Shown here: one piece after another, positions 36,085 to 44,701 of the stretch
How the letters are laid out: each line of letters starts with the position of its first letter
Numbering within the stretch: the first letter of the stretch is position 1
The notes under the pieces: generated by a model
The model's database searches: none
What the model saw: only the letters and a program-made list of their open reading frames with translations
Told to the model about the DNA's origin: nothing
Assembly: GCF_000971985.1 (NCBI RefSeq)
Contig: NZ_KQ040798.1
Location: 62,001-126,000, forward strand
Direction: 5' to 3'
Origin: Paenibacillus dauci
GTDB lineage: Bacteria; Bacillota; Bacilli; Paenibacillales; Paenibacillaceae
DNA length: 64,000 bases
Position numbers and translations under genes: made by a program

Positions 36085-36732
36085 TCAGCCTTTAACCCGT
36101 GCCAATGCCAATCCATCATAAGCCGGCAGCAGCGTACCGGTCAGGCGCGGATCGGATACGATGCGACGGTTAAATTCACGTACAGCCTGTATAGCTGGAC
36201 CATTTCTGTCCAAATTGAGTGTTCTGCCACGCAGCAGCAGATTATCCCCGGCAATAATGGCGCCGGGATTGGCAAGTTCAATTGCGTAATCCAGATAATT
36301 CAGGTAATTCAGTTTATCCGCATCTATAAAAAAGAAATCGAAGCGCTGCCCTTCCTCTTTCAATTGCTCCAGACTCTTCATCGCCTCGCCAACCCGGTAC
36401 TCTACCTGATCGCCGTAGCCAGCCAGACGCAGATTTTCATGAGCCAGCTGGGCATAAGCTGGCTGCAGCTCCAGAGATACGATCTTTCCCTCTTCGCCCA
36501 GTCCACGAGCCATGCATACCCCGCTATATCCGCCAAGCGCACCGATCTCCAGCACCCGTTTGGCTCCGGATAACTGGATCAGCATGGTCAGCAGTCTGCC
36601 ATAACCGGGTACCACCGACACCTCGGGCATGCCTTTCTCACGGATCGTCTGCTTGATCTGCAATAGCAGCTCATCTTCCTCGATCAGCTGCTCCATATAT
36701 TCTTCTGCACCTATTACATTTTTGTCTGTCAT
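36085..36732 (-). CDS. class I SAM-dependent O-methyltransferase
   Basis: 215 residues. L-E-I-G-A-L-G-G-Y-S-G (about residue 61) binds AdoMet; D-F-F-F-I-D-A-D-K (about residue 135) and A-G-D-N-L-L supply the metal-binding aspartates typical of COMT-like family 3 enzymes. Acceptor unknown, probably a catechol-like compound. A second related enzyme lies at 54835-55554. Single gene. Confidence 0.93.
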   Translation of the reverse strand: MTDKNVIGAEEYMEQLIEEDELLLQIKQTIREKGMPEVSVVPGYGRLLTMLIQLSGAKRVLEIGALGGYSGVCMARGLGEEGKIVSLELQPAYAQLAHENLRLAGYGDQVEYRVGEAMKSLEQLKEEGQRFDFFFIDADKLNYLNYLDYAIELANPGAIIAGDNLLLRGRTLNLDRNGPAIQAVREFNRRIVSDPRLTGTLLPAYDGLALARVKG

Positions 36733-36957
36733 CTCTTATCTAACTCCTTCAATCCTAATCTTTCGTCTATGTCTGCCGATACTGTATTCAGAGCCTGCAG
36801 ACTGTCAAAAATTCATTTTGCCGATGAATAAATAAATTCCCCCAAATTTTGGAGAAACGTTTGTAAGTATACCGGCATTCACCTATACTAGATTGTATGG
36901 TTTTGAGACCGAACTCACAAGTTGAATTGTGAAAGCTATAGGAGTTGAATATATATA

Positions 36958-38118
36958 ATGAAACAGCTTGAACTGATTGCGACCTGCCCGATGGGTATCG
37001 AGGCTGTCGTAGCACGTGAATTAAAATTGCTTGGTTATGATGATACTCGTACCGAAAATGGGCGTGTCCGGTTTACCGGTGACTTTATCGATATTTGCCG
37101 GTGCAATTACTGGCTGCGTACTGCAGACCGAATCGTTATCAAAATGGGAGAATTCCCGGCAACCACCTTTGATGAACTGTTTGAGGGAGTCAAAGCGATT
37201 CCATGGGCAGACTTTATTCCGGAAGACGGCGAATTCCCGGTATCCGGGCGTTCCCAGAAATCCCAGCTGAGCAGCGTACCCGCTTCCCAGGGGATTGTGA
37301 AAAAGGCTGTCGTGGACAAACTGACCCAGACCTACGGTACCGAGTGGTTCCAGGAAGACGGCGCATTGTATTCCATCGATGTCTCCCTGTATGAAGATAC
37401 CGCACTCATTACTCTGGATACAACAGGACCTTCACTGCATAAGCGTGGCTACCGCAAGCACGCCACCGAAGCTCCACTCAAAGAGACCATGGCTGCTGCA
37501 CTGATTCTGCTGAGTCGCTGGGGCCCGCATCGTCCATTGTACGATCCATTCTGCGGTTCCGGTACACTGTTGATCGAAGCGGCCATGATTGGCTGGAATA
37601 TTGCACCCGGACTGCGCCGTACCTTCCCATCTGAAGGCTGGAGTATCATTCCCGATGAACTGTGGGAACAAGCCCGTGATGAAGCATTTGACGCAGTCAA
37701 GGATGATATTCCTCTGCAGCTGACCGGCAGCGATATCGATCCGGAAGCGATCGAGATTGCCCAAGCATGCGCGAAAAGTGCCGGACTGGGCAATGAGATT
37801 GAATTCAAGGTTATGCCGGTATCCCGTATTCAGCCGCAGGGCAAATTCGGCTGTATCGTTACCAACCCGCCATATGGTGAGCGTCTAAGCGAGAGCAAAG
37901 AAGTAGAAACCATGATCCGTGCGCTGGGCAAATCCTCGATTTACCTGCCGGACTGGTCGGTATTTGTAATCACACCAACACGTCACTTTGAACAATTCTT
38001 TGGACGCAAGGCAGACAAGCGTCGCAAGCTGTACAATGGACGGATCGAATGTCAATTCCTGCAGTATCTCGGTCCATTGCCGCCTCGTACCGATCGCGAA
38101 GAAACGGCTGTACACTAA
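36958..38118 (+). CDS. ypsC: THUMP-domain rRNA methyltransferase (YpsC/RlmL-like)
   Basis: 386 residues. An N-terminal ferredoxin-like and THUMP region (about 1-160) binds RNA; the methyltransferase part has D-P-F-C-G-S-G-T (AdoMet site, about residue 198) and T-N-P-P-Y-G-E-R-L (catalytic, about residue 302) of guanine N2 methyltransferases. It most likely modifies a guanine of 23S rRNA. Single gene followed by a small hairpin terminator. Confidence 0.93.
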   Translation: MKQLELIATCPMGIEAVVARELKLLGYDDTRTENGRVRFTGDFIDICRCNYWLRTADRIVIKMGEFPATTFDELFEGVKAIPWADFIPEDGEFPVSGRSQKSQLSSVPASQGIVKKAVVDKLTQTYGTEWFQEDGALYSIDVSLYEDTALITLDTTGPSLHKRGYRKHATEAPLKETMAAALILLSRWGPHRPLYDPFCGSGTLLIEAAMIGWNIAPGLRRTFPSEGWSIIPDELWEQARDEAFDAVKDDIPLQLTGSDIDPEAIEIAQACAKSAGLGNEIEFKVMPVSRIQPQGKFGCIVTNPPYGERLSESKEVETMIRALGKSSIYLPDWSVFVITPTRHFEQFFGRKADKRRKLYNGRIECQFLQYLGPLPPRTDREETAVH

Positions 38119-38219
38119 TAGACGATTTATTATGATTGACCAAGCAGCTTATCTACTGCCTGCAACACAACTTTTTGAGCCTTTATTTAGCTCAAGTCGA
38201 TACTATCGCAGCCATGCAT

Positions 38220-38239
38220 AAGAGGCTGCTGCCTCTTTA
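38220..38239 (+). terminator. small terminator after ypsC
   Basis: AGAGGC-TGCT-GCCTCT followed by TTATTG. Confidence 0.55.
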
Positions 38240-38308
38240 TTGTAAACGACAGATCAATTTGGAAAAATGGAAGTAAACACCGCTTGCCGGTCCTGCTTCC
38301 GATACGCA

Positions 38309-38360
38309 ATAGCACAGCGGCGAATTCTGCATACAGCAGCCCGGTTCGCCGCTGTGCTAT
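38309..38360. terminator. strong hairpin before the LTA synthase gene
   Basis: A perfect 16-bp stem beginning ATAGCACAGCGG around a 20-base loop. No T-run, and it stands about 80 bases before the downstream start codon, so it may instead be a leader structure. Confidence 0.55.
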
Positions 38361-38442
38361 GTGTTTACTTACTTTAATTATGTAAATGCCAGGTAAGAAG
38401 AAATCACAGCATATCTGGCTTTTCAGCAAGGGGGCTATCTTT

Positions 38443-40452
38443 TTGGAATATCTATCTTCCCGTCCACAGCGCAAAAGCTGGATTCAGCGTCTACTGTGGC
38501 CCTTTGCCCCGATCAGAATAGACTATCTGCTCTTTTTGATCCTTATCATGGGCAAATTAATTTATCTACACAGCAATCTGCATGTACAAAATATTGATAT
38601 GAATACACTCGATAAAATCACTGCGCTGGGCTCGGTGCTACTGGCTTCCTTCTGGACGCTCTGGCTGCCAAGACGCGGACGTATCGCTGCCTTGATCATA
38701 CTGGATGTGCTGCTAAGCTTCCTTATGTTCGCAGACCTTGTCTATTTCCGCTATTTTCAGGATTTCATTACCATTCCGGTGCTGATGCAGGCTGGTCAGG
38801 TGGAGTCGCTGGGTGGCAGTATCCGTGAACTTATTCATACTTCGGATATCTGGTTGTTTGCAGACTGGATAGTACTGCTTGCTGCAGGAATTTATCTGAT
38901 CGTGCGTCGTATTCGGCGCCGTCATAGCTATCGCTCCAATATGTATACAGCTCATTCCGCTTACGCTTCAAGTCGTAGTCGTCGTGTAGTTACACGCCTG
39001 ATCCAGGGAGCTGTTATCTTTGCACTGGGCTGGGTACTGACTTTTGCTCCAATCAAATACGCTACTTCTACCTGGGCGGTAGGCCTGTTCGTCGGGAACT
39101 GGTGGAATATGTCACTGTACAATGTCACCGGACTGCTCGGATTTCATGGCTATGATGTATACCGGTATGCCGAGGATCACTGGGGCAATGGCAATCAGAT
39201 GTCGGCACAGGCAACAGACGAAGTCAAAGACTGGTTCGATGACAAACAGAAAAACCGTGCTCAAAAAGGCGATGATGCCCTATTCGGTGCTTACAAAGGT
39301 AGTAACGTTATCGCTGTTCAGGGTGAAGCCTTTATGAACTTTGTAATCGGCAAAAAATTCAACGGCCAGGAAATTACGCCCAATATCAATCGTCTGATGA
39401 AAAGCAGTATGTATTACAGCCAGTACTATCATCAGACCGGACAGGGCCGCACATCCGATGCCGATATGGCTTCCAATGCGTCTCTTCATCCGCTTCCAAC
39501 CGGATCTGTATTTACCCGGTATGCGGATCATGAGTATGATACATTGCCACAAATTCTGAAAAAACAGGGCTATGGATCTTACGTCTTCCATGCCTATGAG
39601 CCAAGCTTCTGGAACCGCTCGGTTATGTATCAGAATATGGGTTACGATCATTTCTACAGCAAAGAAGACTTTACGATCGACGAGCCGCTCGGTTGGTCAC
39701 TGGGTGACAAGTCCTTTTTCCGTCAATCGATCGAGAAAATGTCTGCCGAGAAGCAGCCTTTCTACTCTTTCCTGATTACACTGTCCAGTCACCATCCGTT
39801 TACACTGCCTGCTTCCGTACAAGAGCTGGATATGGGTGATCTGACAGGCACGACATTCGGCGACTATATTCAGTCTCTGCACTATGTCGATGCCGCACTT
39901 GGCGAGATGGAAAAGGATATGAAAAAAGCCGGGCTATGGGATAATACGATCCTGTTGTTCTACGGCGATCATGACGATTCGCTCAAGGATAAAGCTCCTA
40001 TGGAAGAACTCCTGGGCAAACCGCTGACCGATCTCGATATGGAGCAGCTCATGAATCAGGTACCGATGCTGATTCACCTGCCAGATGGCAAACACGCTGG
40101 TACGTATGATATTCCTGCCGGACAGCTGGATATGACTCCATCCATCCTTCACCTGCTTGGTGTAGAAGCAAGCCCGTATTACCTGATGGGTAATGATATG
40201 TTCGATACCAAGGAAAAGAAACTGGTTGTACTGCGTACCGGTGCTTTTACGGATGGCAAAGTATTCTATATTCCTTCGGCAGACGGGATCTTCGAACACG
40301 GTACTGCCTATGACATGAAGACTCGTGAAGAGACTGATGTAGAACGTGCTCGTGACAGTTATGATGAAGCTCAGAAGCGGCTGAATATTTCGGATGAAGT
40401 CATCACTCATGATCTAATCCGTCAGTTCCACAAGGATACTGCTACTCAATAA
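38443..40452 (+). CDS. ltaS: lipoteichoic acid synthase family protein
   Basis: 669 residues from a TTG at 38443, which has AAGGGGG about 9 bases upstream; the ATG at 38386 lacks a Shine-Dalgarno. Five membrane segments (about residues 25-230) precede an extracellular sulfatase-like domain: Q-G-E-A-F (metal-binding glutamate), G-Q-G-R-T-S-D-A-D (catalytic threonine) and Y-G-D-H-D-D. It polymerises glycerol phosphate onto a lipid anchor outside the membrane. Paralogs acting as primases or stress enzymes exist, so the exact branch is open. Confidence 0.92.
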   Translation: MEYLSSRPQRKSWIQRLLWPFAPIRIDYLLFLILIMGKLIYLHSNLHVQNIDMNTLDKITALGSVLLASFWTLWLPRRGRIAALIILDVLLSFLMFADLVYFRYFQDFITIPVLMQAGQVESLGGSIRELIHTSDIWLFADWIVLLAAGIYLIVRRIRRRHSYRSNMYTAHSAYASSRSRRVVTRLIQGAVIFALGWVLTFAPIKYATSTWAVGLFVGNWWNMSLYNVTGLLGFHGYDVYRYAEDHWGNGNQMSAQATDEVKDWFDDKQKNRAQKGDDALFGAYKGSNVIAVQGEAFMNFVIGKKFNGQEITPNINRLMKSSMYYSQYYHQTGQGRTSDADMASNASLHPLPTGSVFTRYADHEYDTLPQILKKQGYGSYVFHAYEPSFWNRSVMYQNMGYDHFYSKEDFTIDEPLGWSLGDKSFFRQSIEKMSAEKQPFYSFLITLSSHHPFTLPASVQELDMGDLTGTTFGDYIQSLHYVDAALGEMEKDMKKAGLWDNTILLFYGDHDDSLKDKAPMEELLGKPLTDLDMEQLMNQVPMLIHLPDGKHAGTYDIPAGQLDMTPSILHLLGVEASPYYLMGNDMFDTKEKKLVVLRTGAFTDGKVFYIPSADGIFEHGTAYDMKTREETDVERARDSYDEAQKRLNISDEVITHDLIRQFHKDTATQ

Positions 40453-40533
40453 GCAGACGAATATAGTCATTGGAGATACCTTCGCGCTAATGTACGAACG
40501 GACGGATCTTTCTTGATAAAATAATTCCAAACG

Positions 40534-40582
40534 AAAAGCCTCCATTTCCTACTCCTGCGGGAGTAAAGAAATGGAGGCTTTT
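40534..40582. terminator. bidirectional terminator
   Basis: AAAAGCCTCCATTTC pairs with GAAATGGAGGCTTTT, with an inner ACTCC/GGAGT. It closes both the LTA synthase gene and the convergent DUF1450 gene. Confidence 0.92.
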
Positions 40583-40672
40583 GTTGAATCATAACAGCCA
40601 AATTAAGCTGTAAACAGCAGAATCACTTACTGCCGTAGACATATTGAGTATAACCGAATGAATCGCGATCCT

Positions 40673-40912
40673 TTAGGCTTGAGCCGAAGGCTTCTTCACA
40701 AACTTTGCGACTTTCTCCAGTACTTCATCTTCGGTCGGAGCGCTGACATAGCGGCCATTGATAAATACAAAGGCGCGCTTGCCGCAAGGTCCGCAGTAGG
40801 ATTTGCAGCCGATTTTGATCTCGGCATCCGGTGCCAGCTTTTCGAGCTTGGGTAGTATCGTTTTCAGACGGATATGATTGCATTCATCACATACGCGTAT
40901 ATCGTTAGCCAT
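40673..40912 (-). CDS. DUF1450 family small cysteine-rich protein (YuzB-like)
   Basis: 79 residues. Cysteines at 8, 11, 36, 40 and 43 form C-x2-C and C-x3-C-x2-C groups, reminiscent of thioredoxin-like [2Fe-2S] ferredoxins; a cluster or redox role is inference. The family (B. subtilis YuzB) has no settled function. It starts 23 bases after the HesB-like gene on the same strand and probably shares its transcript. Confidence 0.85.
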   Translation of the reverse strand: MANDIRVCDECNHIRLKTILPKLEKLAPDAEIKIGCKSYCGPCGKRAFVFINGRYVSAPTEDEVLEKVAKFVKKPSAQA

Positions 40913-40935
40913 GAAAATGTCCCTTCTTGATCATC

Positions 40936-41244
40936 TTAGTGATGATGATGACCGTGGTCGCCTTTAGAAGGATTGGTAATCACAAAGCCTTCTTCTCCGG
41001 TGTACAGATAGTCGATTTTGACGCCATCCAGCCAGGATTCCTTAGGATCAACAGCCACATCAATTTCTTTATCGGTAGTTACGATTTCTTCGTTAGCCTG
41101 GGGCTCGCCCAGATCGAGACCGTAATGTACATGGTCTCCGTGAGAATGCGTAACAAACACGCGCAGTTTCAGGCCTTCATTTTCAGGCTTGTCTATTTCT
41201 TTTTTCAGTACTTTGGCAGCATTACGGGTGATTTTGACTTTCAT
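40936..41244 (-). CDS. HesB/IscA-like protein without cysteines, His-rich
   Basis: 102 residues. The fold signature of A-type Fe-S proteins is clear (K-I-T-R-N-A-A, then W-L-D-G-V-K-I-D-Y, and G-F-V-I-T-N-P). In IscA the three ligands are cysteines, one in S-G-C-S-G and two in a terminal C-G-C. Here the first site reads T-H-S-H-G-D-H-V-H (residues 32-40) and the tail D-H-G-H-H-H-H (96-102); there is no cysteine in the protein. This suggests a different metal or a changed role. AAGGAGCTG lies about 6 bases before the ATG. Confidence 0.88.
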   Translation of the reverse strand: MKVKITRNAAKVLKKEIDKPENEGLKLRVFVTHSHGDHVHYGLDLGEPQANEEIVTTDKEIDVAVDPKESWLDGVKIDYLYTGEEGFVITNPSKGDHGHHHH

Positions 41245-41341
41245 GAGATCAGCTCCTTGGGATCAACTTGCCTGCAGCAGGCAGGAAACAATACTACTAT
41301 TGTATAACTGGCATCTGCATTACGCAAGGACAAACCAGACC

Positions 41342-41602
41342 TTATCGCTGCGGAGTATAGTCGACCAGGGCCATCTTGCTTTCCGCTCTGGATACGAACC
41401 AGTTCATCATGAGCAGCGTAACCCCAATATCATCGATCGGCATAAAAGGCATCACATCAGGCATTACCCAGTATACGAGTACCGGTATGGCGAACAGCAA
41501 TTTTTCCCGCAGAGGAAGCTGTTTGGAGGTCAGCAAGCCGGGCAATTTTCTAAATACATTCATCCATTGTTTGGCTGAAAATAATCGGGTCCATTTAGAC
41601 AA
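41342..41602 (-). CDS. YkvA-like DUF1232 small membrane protein
   Basis: 86 residues from a TTG at 41602 with AAGGGAGAG about 9 bases upstream; the frame is open to 41701 but the extra part has no match to the family. The hydrophobic A-I-P-V-L-V-Y-W-V-M-P-D and following D-D-I-G-V form the DUF1232 core. Function unknown. Confidence 0.75.
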   Translation of the reverse strand: MSKWTRLFSAKQWMNVFRKLPGLLTSKQLPLREKLLFAIPVLVYWVMPDVMPFMPIDDIGVTLLMMNWFVSRAESKMALVDYTPQR

Positions 41603-41770
41603 AGCGAATCTCTCCCTTATATGTGAATAGCAAACAAATTGTAATATATAAAAAAAGATATCCTCACTGCACACCGAATAGCGTAGCTGATACAAGGACA
41701 TCTTCTATATAATACGTTTGAATATCAAAAAGTTTCATTATTTCACATATATTTATACATTTCAGTTCAA

Positions 41771-41974
41771 TTAATTCGAGCCAAATAACTGCTTCCATAG
41801 ACGTTTGGGATAATAAAACGGCCCATCCTGTTCGACAGAAGAGGACTTGCTGTACGAAGGACTGGCCGCAGCCTGTTTATACATATACGACTTGTGAATG
41901 ATACCGGTGTCATTAATGCGTACGAATGCATAGAGGAACAAGGCCATCAATAATGCGATAATCCTGTATTTCAT
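41771..41974 (-). CDS. small secreted or anchored protein
   Basis: 67 residues. One N-terminal hydrophobic segment (about 4-18), then a serine- and tyrosine-rich tail ending basic. AAGGAGGTG lies 9-11 bases before the ATG. Not recognised; reality rests on the Shine-Dalgarno and signal-like N-terminus. Confidence 0.5.
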   Translation of the reverse strand: MKYRIIALLMALFLYAFVRINDTGIIHKSYMYKQAAASPSYSKSSSVEQDGPFYYPKRLWKQLFGSN

Positions 41975-42093
41975 CCAGCATTACACCTCCTTCAGTCGTA
42001 TAGTCCGATACTTTTAATTACTTACATAATTAACCATAGTAGTTGGTAATGTAAACGCCATATGTTTTTTTATGTTAAGAATTATCCCAAACA

Positions 42094-42125
42094 AAAAGCG
42101 CCTCACCGGATCGATGGGCGCTTTT
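42094..42125. terminator. terminator after the YtxH-like gene
   Basis: AAAAGCGCC pairs with GGCGCTTTT around 14 bases. Confidence 0.75.
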
Positions 42126-42162
42126 GTATACAGATTGTTATGTCTGTCACTCAGTTGCTGGA

Positions 42163-42627
42163 TTAGACGCTGAAATTGCTGCTTTTGTTACTTCCAGCCG
42201 GTGGTGTAGTTCCTGTTTTTGCACCGCCTGTTGATGTGGAAGATCCAGTATTGCTGTTGGAGGAAGCAGTAGCACTTGTAGAGCCGGAATTGGAAGATTT
42301 ATCAGAGCTGCTGTCTTCGTCCTGATGCTCTTTGAATTCAGCCAATTCGGTTTTCACTTCTTCGGTAGCAGTTTGAATTTGCTCTTTCCATTCTTTGGCT
42401 ACACCGATCGATTCTTTGACTACTTCGACTACTTCACGGCCTTTTTCAGTAACTTCATGACCTTTCTCGTTCATAACCGGTCCTTTTTCTTTCACCAATT
42501 CAGCCAGTTCGACCAGACTTGCACGCATTTCTCTGCCTGTTTTTGGAGACAGCAGTGCTGCTACCCCTGCGCCAATCAGTGCTCCTGCGATCATGCCATA
42601 TACCAATTTCGATGTTTGCTGTTCCAT
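42163..42627 (-). CDS. YtxH-like protein
   Basis: 154 residues from ATG 42627 (GGGAGAG 6 bases upstream); the frame is open to 42687. A short glycine/alanine-rich hydrophobic segment (about 9-27) ends in L-L-S-P-K-T-G-R-E, the YtxH hallmark. An amphipathic helical part (30-95) and a serine-, threonine- and glycine-rich tail follow. YtxH proteins are linked to general stress; function unknown. Confidence 0.85.
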   Translation of the reverse strand: MEQQTSKLVYGMIAGALIGAGVAALLSPKTGREMRASLVELAELVKEKGPVMNEKGHEVTEKGREVVEVVKESIGVAKEWKEQIQTATEEVKTELAEFKEHQDEDSSSDKSSNSGSTSATASSNSNTGSSTSTGGAKTGTTPPAGSNKSSNFSV

Positions 42628-42822
42628 TATTATCTCTCCCATTCTCGTATAGTATACTCTGCTTTCTATTACCCACAGAGACAGCAATTATCCCACTTTT
42701 GTGAAAACGTACACATATTTGTATCTTTCGGAGCAGAAAAACAGTCCATACAGGGATTACAGACGCAGATTCTCCACTACTGCGCCTATAGCAAACTATA
42801 CATATCGATTATTTTATAACAA

Positions 42823-42855
42823 ATAGCCCTTTCCCGGTAAACGGAGAAAGGGCTA
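42823..42855 (-). terminator. terminator of the SufR-like gene
   Basis: ATAGCCCTTTC pairs with GAAAGGGCTAT around CCGG-rich loop; weak T-run on the minus strand. Confidence 0.6.
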
Positions 42856-42858
42856 TGA

Positions 42859-43473
42859 TTACTTCTGTATACGATAGACGCAGCATTGTCCACCTTTTGC
42901 AATACATTCGGTACGCGTGACTTTGGCACCCAGCAGTGTCTCGAATAACTCCTGCTCACAGTGACAGGCAACATTATATTGATCGGCTACCCGGTTAATG
43001 GGGCAGTTAAATTCATATATCGTAAATTCATCCGGCCGAGTCTGTTCATAACTTGCCATATACCCGCTGTTCTGCTGAATATCCGTTAACGTAGCTACCC
43101 GCTCACCAAGCGTCTGCTGTTCCATCAGCGGCTGATAACGGCTCAACAGTTTGCGTTTGCGACCTTCGAATACCCTGGCAATATCTTCTTCATCCAATTC
43201 ATCCAGCAAATCAATCGCCAGTTGATGATAATTATGCGGAAAGTACTCTTCTGCCTGCTCGCTGAGACGAAAGCGCAGATAAGGTCTTCCGGTCGGAATC
43301 TTCACTGTCTCCGCCAACAGCATTCCTTCCTGCTCCAGAGCCTGGATATGACGTCTGACCGCCATTTCGGTAAGATTCAGTTCCCTTGCCAGATCCGAGA
43401 CGCTCGCCGGGCCCCGGGTTTTTAAAATCATCATGATTGTACGCCGGGTCGACGGCTCCTGGTTGGATTTCAT
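42859..43473 (-). CDS. SufR-like Fe-S responsive HTH regulator
   Basis: 204 residues from ATG 43473 (GGGGG 7 bases upstream); ATG 43494 would add seven. The N-terminal winged HTH shows P-A-S-V-S-D-L-A-R-E-L-N-L-T-E-M-A-V-R-R-H. The C-terminal part has cysteines at 157, 170, 172, 190, 197 and 198; C157-x12-C170-x27-C198 equals the spacing remembered for the Fe-S ligands of cyanobacterial SufR, which represses suf genes. No suf genes are in the window. A terminator hairpin lies between its promoter and its start codon. Confidence 0.78.
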   Translation of the reverse strand: MKSNQEPSTRRTIMMILKTRGPASVSDLARELNLTEMAVRRHIQALEQEGMLLAETVKIPTGRPYLRFRLSEQAEEYFPHNYHQLAIDLLDELDEEDIARVFEGRKRKLLSRYQPLMEQQTLGERVATLTDIQQNSGYMASYEQTRPDEFTIYEFNCPINRVADQYNVACHCEQELFETLLGAKVTRTECIAKGGQCCVYRIQK

Positions 43474-43503
43474 TCCCTGACCCCCTTGCATCAAAATAAA
43501 AAA

Positions 43504-43537
43504 TGACCCTGTTCGCTGTTGTCAGCGACAAGGGTCA
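43504..43537 (-). terminator. terminator hairpin in the leader of the SufR-like gene
   Basis: Minus strand TGACCCT-N3-CGCTG-N4-CAGCG-N3-AGGGTCA followed by TTTTTT. It begins about 18 bases after the predicted start of transcription and ends about 25 bases before the ATG. It may also end transcripts from the upstream DUF86 gene. Confidence 0.7.
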
Positions 43538-43561
43538 CATCATCCCTTTAATAATACCGTT

Positions 43562-43590
43562 ATTGTAGCTTATCCGGCTGGGGATGTAAA
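43562..43590 (-). promoter_or_regulatory. sigma-A promoter of the SufR-like gene
   Basis: Minus strand TTTACA (43590-43585), 17 bases, TACAAT (43567-43562). Start of transcription predicted near 43555. Confidence 0.6.
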
Positions 43591-43636
43591 TTTAAAACTG
43601 TATAAAAGCAGCAGATTTCACCCATTTACACATAGA

Positions 43637-44074
43637 TCAGGAGGATGTGGAAGTACCCAACTCCTGATCAAGATAGCTGCTGACCTGTCCGATAAAGGTA
43701 TGCAGAATCTCGGGCATTACCGGTGTCAGCGCATGAAGTTCACCACGTGGCCAGTCATAATAATCCTGAACCAGTGGACGACGCAGACGAACCAGTTCCA
43801 TCAGCTGTGCAGCTGTATCCGGGTCTACTACTTTCTCGTCACGCATAATATCTACAATATCCTCATAGCTGCTGGCATCGCGCATAATGAATCCATCGAT
43901 CAAGTAGCTACCGATATCTGTTACACATTCTACCGCCAGGTGAAGTGCCCGTTCCTGTACCATGCCAGAAGTCAGGCTGCCATCCCAGGCTGAAGCCACC
44001 TGTGTCAATGCTGTACGGACTTCATCCAGCGCATGAATACGACGCTCGATCTGTTCACGATTTACATAATACAT
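43637..44074 (-). CDS. DUF86/HepT-like HEPN domain protein (YutE-like)
   Basis: 145 residues, all helical. HepT toxins carry R-x4-6-H-x-Y; here the place reads R-R-P-L-V-Q-D-Y-Y, with glutamine for histidine, and no MntA-type nucleotidyltransferase gene is adjacent. It is therefore more likely a non-toxic housekeeping HEPN protein like B. subtilis YutE. It follows the Dabb gene by 14 bases on the same strand. Confidence 0.82.
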   Translation of the reverse strand: MYYVNREQIERRIHALDEVRTALTQVASAWDGSLTSGMVQERALHLAVECVTDIGSYLIDGFIMRDASSYEDIVDIMRDEKVVDPDTAAQLMELVRLRRPLVQDYYDWPRGELHALTPVMPEILHTFIGQVSSYLDQELGTSTSS

Positions 44075-44088
44075 GGTGAAGCACCGCC

Positions 44089-44376
44089 TTAATATTCGTA
44101 GTCGACAGCGATCGTTGATTCTTTGACCGTAGCGATATAATCAATTACTTTAACATGCTCGGGGTGAACCTGATAAGCCTGCAGTCCGTCCATATCATCA
44201 AATGTAGTAATCAAAGCTACATCATAGGAACGCTCACTGCGAATCAGATCGATCCCTACTTCGATGGAACGAAGGGATTCTACTTTGCCTTCCAGATTAC
44301 GCAATTTGGACACGGCAGTATCAATAACGGCTGGGGAAGCTTCTTTGAATTTGAACAATACAATATGCTTGATCAT
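44089..44376 (-). CDS. Dabb (stress-responsive alpha/beta barrel) protein
   Basis: 95 residues. I-K-H-I-V-L-F-K-F-K at the start, G-x-D in V-G-I-D-L, D-V-A-L-I-T-T-F-D-D and H-P-E-H-V define the Dabb family, which forms dimeric ferredoxin-like barrels of mostly unknown function. AAAGGAG lies about 9 bases before the ATG. First gene of a pair with DUF86. Confidence 0.9.
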   Translation of the reverse strand: MIKHIVLFKFKEASPAVIDTAVSKLRNLEGKVESLRSIEVGIDLIRSERSYDVALITTFDDMDGLQAYQVHPEHVKVIDYIATVKESTIAVDYEY

Positions 44377-44607
44377 AACAAGAATGTCTCCTTTGGCTAA
44401 TGGGATTCCATTCCAGCATGCGGTTCACCGGAATATGTACTTTATTATGGTATCATATTCCGCCCAGATTTATTACACGAAATCTTTTATATCCTTTTGT
44501 AGAGAAAAACCCATGCTTTTATAACGAAAAGCGTACTAATGAAGTCAGCAGAAAAACAGAAAATAATATAAAATACGACCAGACAAACATGATGAACAAC
44601 AGCAAAA

Positions 44608-44631
44608 GGAACCTCTTTAAAAGAGGTTCCT
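44608..44631 (-). terminator. terminator of the first L25 gene
   Basis: AGGAACCTCTTT pairs with AAAGAGGTTCCT with almost no loop bases; TTTTG follows on the minus strand. Confidence 0.8.
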
Positions 44632-44701
44632 GATTGACTTTATTGAGTTATTTCCCGGTAAGATTATACCGAGTTGCAGCAAGTTGTTTACCTGATACCG
44701 A

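Noticed and set aside
43637-44074. Toxin-antitoxin system (HepT/MntA)
   Set aside because: The toxin motif is degenerate and no nucleotidyltransferase partner is adjacent.
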